From the NCBI GenBank assembly GCA_963678775.2, contig CAXXGR010000010.1, forward strand, positions 473,210 through 537,209: DNA of 64,000 nt. The letters run 5' to 3'. The position numbers were made by a program, and so were the translations under genes. Each line of letters begins with the position of its first letter. Position 1 is the first letter of the stretch. The DNA is from JBFHIJ01 sp963678775. GTDB taxonomy: Bacteria > Bacteroidota > Ignavibacteria > Kapaibacteriales > UBA2268. Shown piece by piece: positions 60,696 to 64,000 of this stretch. Below the pieces are notes generated by a model. The model had not been told where the DNA came from and did no database searches. It was given only the letters and a program-made list of their open reading frames with translations.

Positions 60696-62894
60696 CTAAA
60701 TTGATGCCGCAATTACCAAAGATACAATTGACATAAGTTTAATTAAGATGTTTAACGACGGACCTGAAGTATCTTTAAAAGGGTCACCTACAGTATCGCC
60801 TGTAACGGCAGCCTTATGAGGTTCTGAGCCTTTTTTATAATGTATATTATCAATTGTTATACCTTCTTCAAACATTTTCTTAGCGTTATCCCAAGCTCCA
60901 CCTGCATTTGATTGGAATATTGCTAATAACACACCGGAAACAGTTACGCCAGCAAGCAAGCCTCCTAATGCTTCAGCTTTAAAGACAAAACCAATAAATA
61001 CAGGTACTATAACAGCTAAGAGTCCAGGTAAAATCATTTCACGAATAGATGCTTTGGTAGATATTTCTACACATTTTGCATATTCTGCTTTTCCATCAGC
61101 TTTATGATATATTTCTAAATCAGAAGCATTCCATGAAGATAATTCTTTTCCTTCATTTTTCCTAAGGACTTCTAAGGCTTTTTTTAATTCAGGTATATTG
61201 GCAAATTGTCTTCTGACTTCTTGTATCATAGACATCGCAGCTCTACCAACGGCACCCATTGAAAGAGCAGAGAACACATATGGTAACATACCACCAATAA
61301 ATAAACCAGCCATTACATTAGCTTTTGATATATCTATTGTTTGGATATGAGCTGCAGTCATAAAAGCACCAAATAAGGCCAATGCTGTAAGTGCTGCAGA
61401 GCCAATAGCAAATCCTTTTCCTATTGCAGCAGTTGAATTACCAACAGCATCAAGTTTATCTGTTATTTTTCTTACACTATGAGGTAGTTCTGCCATTTCA
61501 GCAATCCCGCCGGCATTGTCTGAGATAGGACCGTAAGCATCTACTGCTAATTGAATACCTGTAGTAGCAAGCATACCTACAGCCGCTATCGCTATACCAT
61601 ATAATCCAGCAAAATGAAAAGAGCCTACTATAGATAAAGCAATTAGTAAAATTGGAACAGCAGTAGACATCATGCCTGTTTCTAATCCTGCTATTATATT
61701 TGTTGCATGACCGGTAATAGATTTTTCTGCTATCATGCGAACAGGTTTTTTTCCTAATCCGGTATAATATTCTGTTATTAGACCAATTCCAACTCCTGCT
61801 ATCAAACCAATAATGGTAGCAAAAAATATCCCTAAAGAAGTTATTTCATAAGTATTTCCATAAAGCGGGTCATCAAACATGAATTTTGAAGGCATAATCC
61901 ACGTTATTAAAAAATAGGATACAATTATCATAAGTGCAGAAGCTAAAAAAGTTCCTTTATTTAACCCGTTTTGAGGATTTTCATTCTCTTTTACTTTTAC
62001 AAAGAAGGTACCAAAAATGGATGCCAAAATGCCTGAAGAGGATAGAAAGAGTGGCAATAGAACAGCAGAAAGAGCTCCAAACACAGTTGTTTGCATTTCA
62101 GGAACAGAATAATATGCAGTGCCTAGTACCATCGTTGCTATAATAGATCCGACGTAAGACTCAAATAAATCAGCTCCCATACCTGCAACATCACCAACAT
62201 TATCGCCGACATTATCAGCAATAGTAGCAGGGTTTAGAGGGTGGTCTTCAGGAATGCCAGCTTCTACTTTTCCTACAAGATCAGCACCTACATCAGCTGC
62301 TTTGGTATATATACCTCCTCCAACTCGAGCAAATAGTGCAATTGAAGAGGCTCCAAACGAAAAGCCAGTTACTACAGTGATTACTGTCTCTAAAGAGTTT
62401 TTGCTATCCAAACCTAAAGCGTCAAAATAGTTTGCATAAAGAATAAATAGAGTACTTAAACCCAATACTCCTAAACCAACAACTCCCATCCCCATAACAG
62501 AGCCACCTCTAAAAGCAACGTTTAGTGCTTTATTTAATGATGTTTGTGCTGCATTTGTAGTTCGCACATTAGCTTTAGTTGCTACTTTCATACCTATATA
62601 GCCAGCAAATGCTGAACAAACTGCTCCGGCAACAAACGAAATTGCTACAAACCAATGTGATTTATCTTGCAATGAACCTTGCAATCCAAGTAGAATTGCA
62701 ATTAAAAAAACAAATAAGAAAAGTATTTTGTATTCTGACTTTAAAAAAGCCATAGCACCATCACTAATATATTTAGAGATTTGTGACATTTTTTCGGAGC
62801 CTTCTTGTTGAGAAGATACCCATTTGTAATTGAAAACAGTAAAAGCAAGCCCTAAAATACCTGCTATTGGAATTAAGTAGATTAAAGAGATCAT
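60696..62894 (-). CDS. hppA: membrane-bound pyrophosphatase, K+-dependent, probably Na+-pumping
   Basis: About 732 residues from the ATG at 62894 ('MISLIYLIPIAG'); an ATG five codons earlier is possible. The enzyme couples pyrophosphate hydrolysis to ion pumping with about 16 helices. Substrate-site motifs are intact: 'GGIYTKAADVGADLVGKVE', 'IADNVGDNVGDVAGMGADLF', 'DAYGPISDNAGGIAEMAELP' and 'AWDNAKKMFEEG', with 'GDTVGDPFKDTSGPSLNILI' near the end. In the cation motif 'GNSTAAIGKG' the position decisive for K+ dependence is Ala (Lys in K+-independent enzymes), followed by Gly. In helix 6 Glu is in 'LFESYVGSI', the place found in Na+-pumping members. So it is likely K+-dependent and Na+- (or Na+/H+-) transporting; inference from family rules. 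The OB-fold lipoprotein gene follows. Confidence 0.95.
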   Translation of the reverse strand: MISLIYLIPIAGILGLAFTVFNYKWVSSQQEGSEKMSQISKYISDGAMAFLKSEYKILFLFVFLIAILLGLQGSLQDKSHWFVAISFVAGAVCSAFAGYIGMKVATKANVRTTNAAQTSLNKALNVAFRGGSVMGMGVVGLGVLGLSTLFILYANYFDALGLDSKNSLETVITVVTGFSFGASSIALFARVGGGIYTKAADVGADLVGKVEAGIPEDHPLNPATIADNVGDNVGDVAGMGADLFESYVGSIIATMVLGTAYYSVPEMQTTVFGALSAVLLPLFLSSSGILASIFGTFFVKVKENENPQNGLNKGTFLASALMIIVSYFLITWIMPSKFMFDDPLYGNTYEITSLGIFFATIIGLIAGVGIGLITEYYTGLGKKPVRMIAEKSITGHATNIIAGLETGMMSTAVPILLIALSIVGSFHFAGLYGIAIAAVGMLATTGIQLAVDAYGPISDNAGGIAEMAELPHSVRKITDKLDAVGNSTAAIGKGFAIGSAALTALALFGAFMTAAHIQTIDISKANVMAGLFIGGMLPYVFSALSMGAVGRAAMSMIQEVRRQFANIPELKKALEVLRKNEGKELSSWNASDLEIYHKADGKAEYAKCVEISTKASIREMILPGLLAVIVPVFIGFVFKAEALGGLLAGVTVSGVLLAIFQSNAGGAWDNAKKMFEEGITIDNIHYKKGSEPHKAAVTGDTVGDPFKDTSGPSLNILIKLMSIVSLVIAASI

Positions 62895-63203
62895 AACATT
62901 ATGCCGCATTGTTATAAAATATGTAATTAAGGAAACAAAGATAGATTAAAAGAGAATAATATACAAGTATAAATTATTGGTATTGTGAAAAAATAGTTGA
63001 GATGAAATATGATTCGCTTCAAATGTGGAAAAAGTTAGAATTATTTGCTAATATTTTAGTAAACTTAAACTCCCTTACATTAGTCTAAATAATGTGAGAA
63101 TTTTTGTTCCATACTTAGTTGCAAGTTTTTATTAAAAAACAATAGAATTTGTTTTAAACATGATCAACTTTGTAAAATATATTCGCAAGATAAGGCATTA
63201 AAT
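62895..63203. other. intergenic leader with a terminator-like hairpin
   Basis: About 309 bases between divergent hppA and the PAS gene. CTTACATT (63074-63081) pairs with AATGTGAG (63091-63098), 8 bp with one G-U, a 9-base loop and a T-run soon after (63101-63105). It lies about 105 bases before the PAS gene on the same strand, with no gene between. A 28-codon frame (63002-63088) ends in the loop, but its ribosome site is poor. No tRNA, riboswitch or other gene is seen here. Confidence 0.4.
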
Positions 63204-64000
63204 ATGTTGAAAATTCCAAATAAACTTAAAAACGAAATTATAATATTTGAAAAGTATTTAAGCAGTACTGAAGTCTTTATCATTGCTGATAAAAATAGCC
63301 AAATTATATATAAAAATGTATTAGCTAATAAACTATTTACAACAAATCAGCTTGAAGATTTATTCAATGTAAATGCGGATGAGATTAATCGTGGGAATAA
63401 AGATAAATATCTACTTTTTAGACAGAATAAAATAACGTATAATACCAATATATTGGTGAAAGATGATAATACTTATACTGAATTAGTATTAGAAATATTT
63501 AGTAACAAAGATAATTATATTGTAGTCAAAGGTCAAGTAATAAATAAGAGTAAGCATAATACAAATAATTTATGGTATGTTCCTTTTGAAAAAATGGGTT
63601 ATGTTCCTTTTGAATATGATTATAAACTAGAAAAATATTCCTATATAGGAAAGAATTCTAAGACGAAGTTAAAAATAGATAGTGATGTCTTTTCTAATAA
63701 ACATGATAGTTTTGAATCTTATATTTCTGATGCTGATTTAATCCGTTATAAAGAATGGAAGCAACTAGTATTAAATGGAAGCAATGATTCTATTAATATA
63801 AAAATTTATTACAATTCTTCAGAAATTACCTTAAATATGCACGCTTATCTTTATACGAATACAGTAACAGATCAAAAAAGAATCCGAGGTGGCATGATAA
63901 ATATCAGTAATGATATCCATACTTCCAATATTGCGACTGAATATCAAGCTATTCTTAATTCATTTTTAAAGAATTCTTCTCTTGGTATTATTATTTTTGA
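63204..64000 (+). CDS. PAS-domain sensor protein, probably a histidine kinase (partial)
   Basis: The reading frame is open from the ATG at 63204 to the right edge (about 265 codons), so the C-terminal output is unseen. No signal peptide or membrane helix. The region starts with a PAS-like segment ('VFIIADKNSQIIYKNVLANKLF', then an acidic helix and 'YTELVLEIFSNKDNYIVVKGQV'), followed by a second PAS/PAC-like segment ('YKEWKQLVLNGSNDSINIKI', 'RGGMINISNDIH') and then '...TEYQAILNSFLKNSSLGIIIF', the start of another PAS. Such repeated PAS arrays generally precede a histidine kinase, which is the best guess. A short in-frame duplication (YVPFE twice, 8 residues apart) is encoded at 63576-63614. 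The upstream leader holds a terminator-like hairpin. Confidence 0.65.
   Translation, partial: MLKIPNKLKNEIIIFEKYLSSTEVFIIADKNSQIIYKNVLANKLFTTNQLEDLFNVNADEINRGNKDKYLLFRQNKITYNTNILVKDDNTYTELVLEIFSNKDNYIVVKGQVINKSKHNTNNLWYVPFEKMGYVPFEYDYKLEKYSYIGKNSKTKLKIDSDVFSNKHDSFESYISDADLIRYKEWKQLVLNGSNDSINIKIYYNSSEITLNMHAYLYTNTVTDQKRIRGGMINISNDIHTSNIATEYQAILNSFLKNSSLGIIIF

Noticed and set aside
61934..62143. 69-codon frame antisense to hppA
   Set aside because: Shadow of a conserved gene with no independent support.
1..64000. tRNA, rRNA, CRISPR arrays, insertion sequences, prophage or integrase genes
   Set aside because: None of the expected signatures (cloverleaf arms, regular repeats, transposase or integrase motifs) could be seen, though a tRNA search program would be more reliable.

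Overview
The window is AT-rich (roughly one third G+C by eye) and densely coded, from a Gram-negative bacterium of the Bacteroidota/Chlorobi (FCB) group. The evidence is four very large secreted proteins ending in type IX secretion system (T9SS) type-A sorting domains, an LptD outer-membrane LPS-assembly protein, OmpA and TolB/barrel proteins, DUF5683 and DUF6132 proteins, and many lipoproteins. A short two-domain IspG and a split glycine decarboxylase (GcvPA) argue against a typical Bacteroidales or Flavobacteriales genome. A deep-branching lineage such as Ignavibacteria or Kapabacteria fits better, but this is inference. No rRNA, tRNA, CRISPR array, insertion sequence or prophage was seen, and the gene order looks chromosomal.

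Left part (1-13 kb): a truncated secreted propeller gene and a 1472-residue T9SS cargo gene run leftwards. Diverging from them is a three-gene sensor operon: a membrane histidine kinase, a receiver-kinase whose phospho-acceptor His is a Tyr, and a receiver-PAS-kinase. A membrane protein with a von Willebrand-like domain and a convergent DUF5683 protein follow. 13-22.7 kb is housekeeping. On the minus strand are gcvPA, a FtsB/DivIC gene, a ROK sugar kinase (with a terminator in its leader) and ridA. On the plus strand are a divergent phosphoglycerate-kinase paralogue, gapA, canonical pgk, a small unknown gene, a rhomboid protease and ispG.

22.7-35.7 kb: a periplasmic or surface peptidase/TolB-propeller/barrel protein, a giant VWA/WD40/T9SS protein, hisS with a histidine kinase, then a leftward operon of YbaB, recR and two lipoproteins, and a rightward pspA/YbjN-like pair ending in a bidirectional terminator. 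35.7-46.7 kb: a double-OmpA-domain protein, an FAD-dependent 2-hydroxyacid oxidase, a receiver-kinase, LptD, an SBBP-propeller T9SS cargo protein and a double CDGSH iron-sulfur protein.

46.7-64 kb: a thioredoxin-fold protein, a CPBP protease overlapping a HicB-like gene, a heparinase-family/flippase pair (exopolysaccharide), a metalloprotease T9SS cargo gene overlapping a TrmH/SpoU methyltransferase gene, a small redox cassette (thioredoxin, DUF6132, DUF1858), an M13 peptidase lipoprotein, a REP-like hairpin region, an OB-fold lipoprotein, a K+-dependent (probably Na+-pumping) membrane pyrophosphatase, and the start of a PAS-type sensor gene cut by the right edge.

The main themes are envelope building and protein export to the surface, multi-kinase signalling, and central glycolysis. 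The most unusual items are the PGK-like gene beside a normal pgk, the His-less kinase inside a three-kinase operon, the WD40-containing T9SS cargo protein, and the hairpin and repeat elements in a few intergenic regions.
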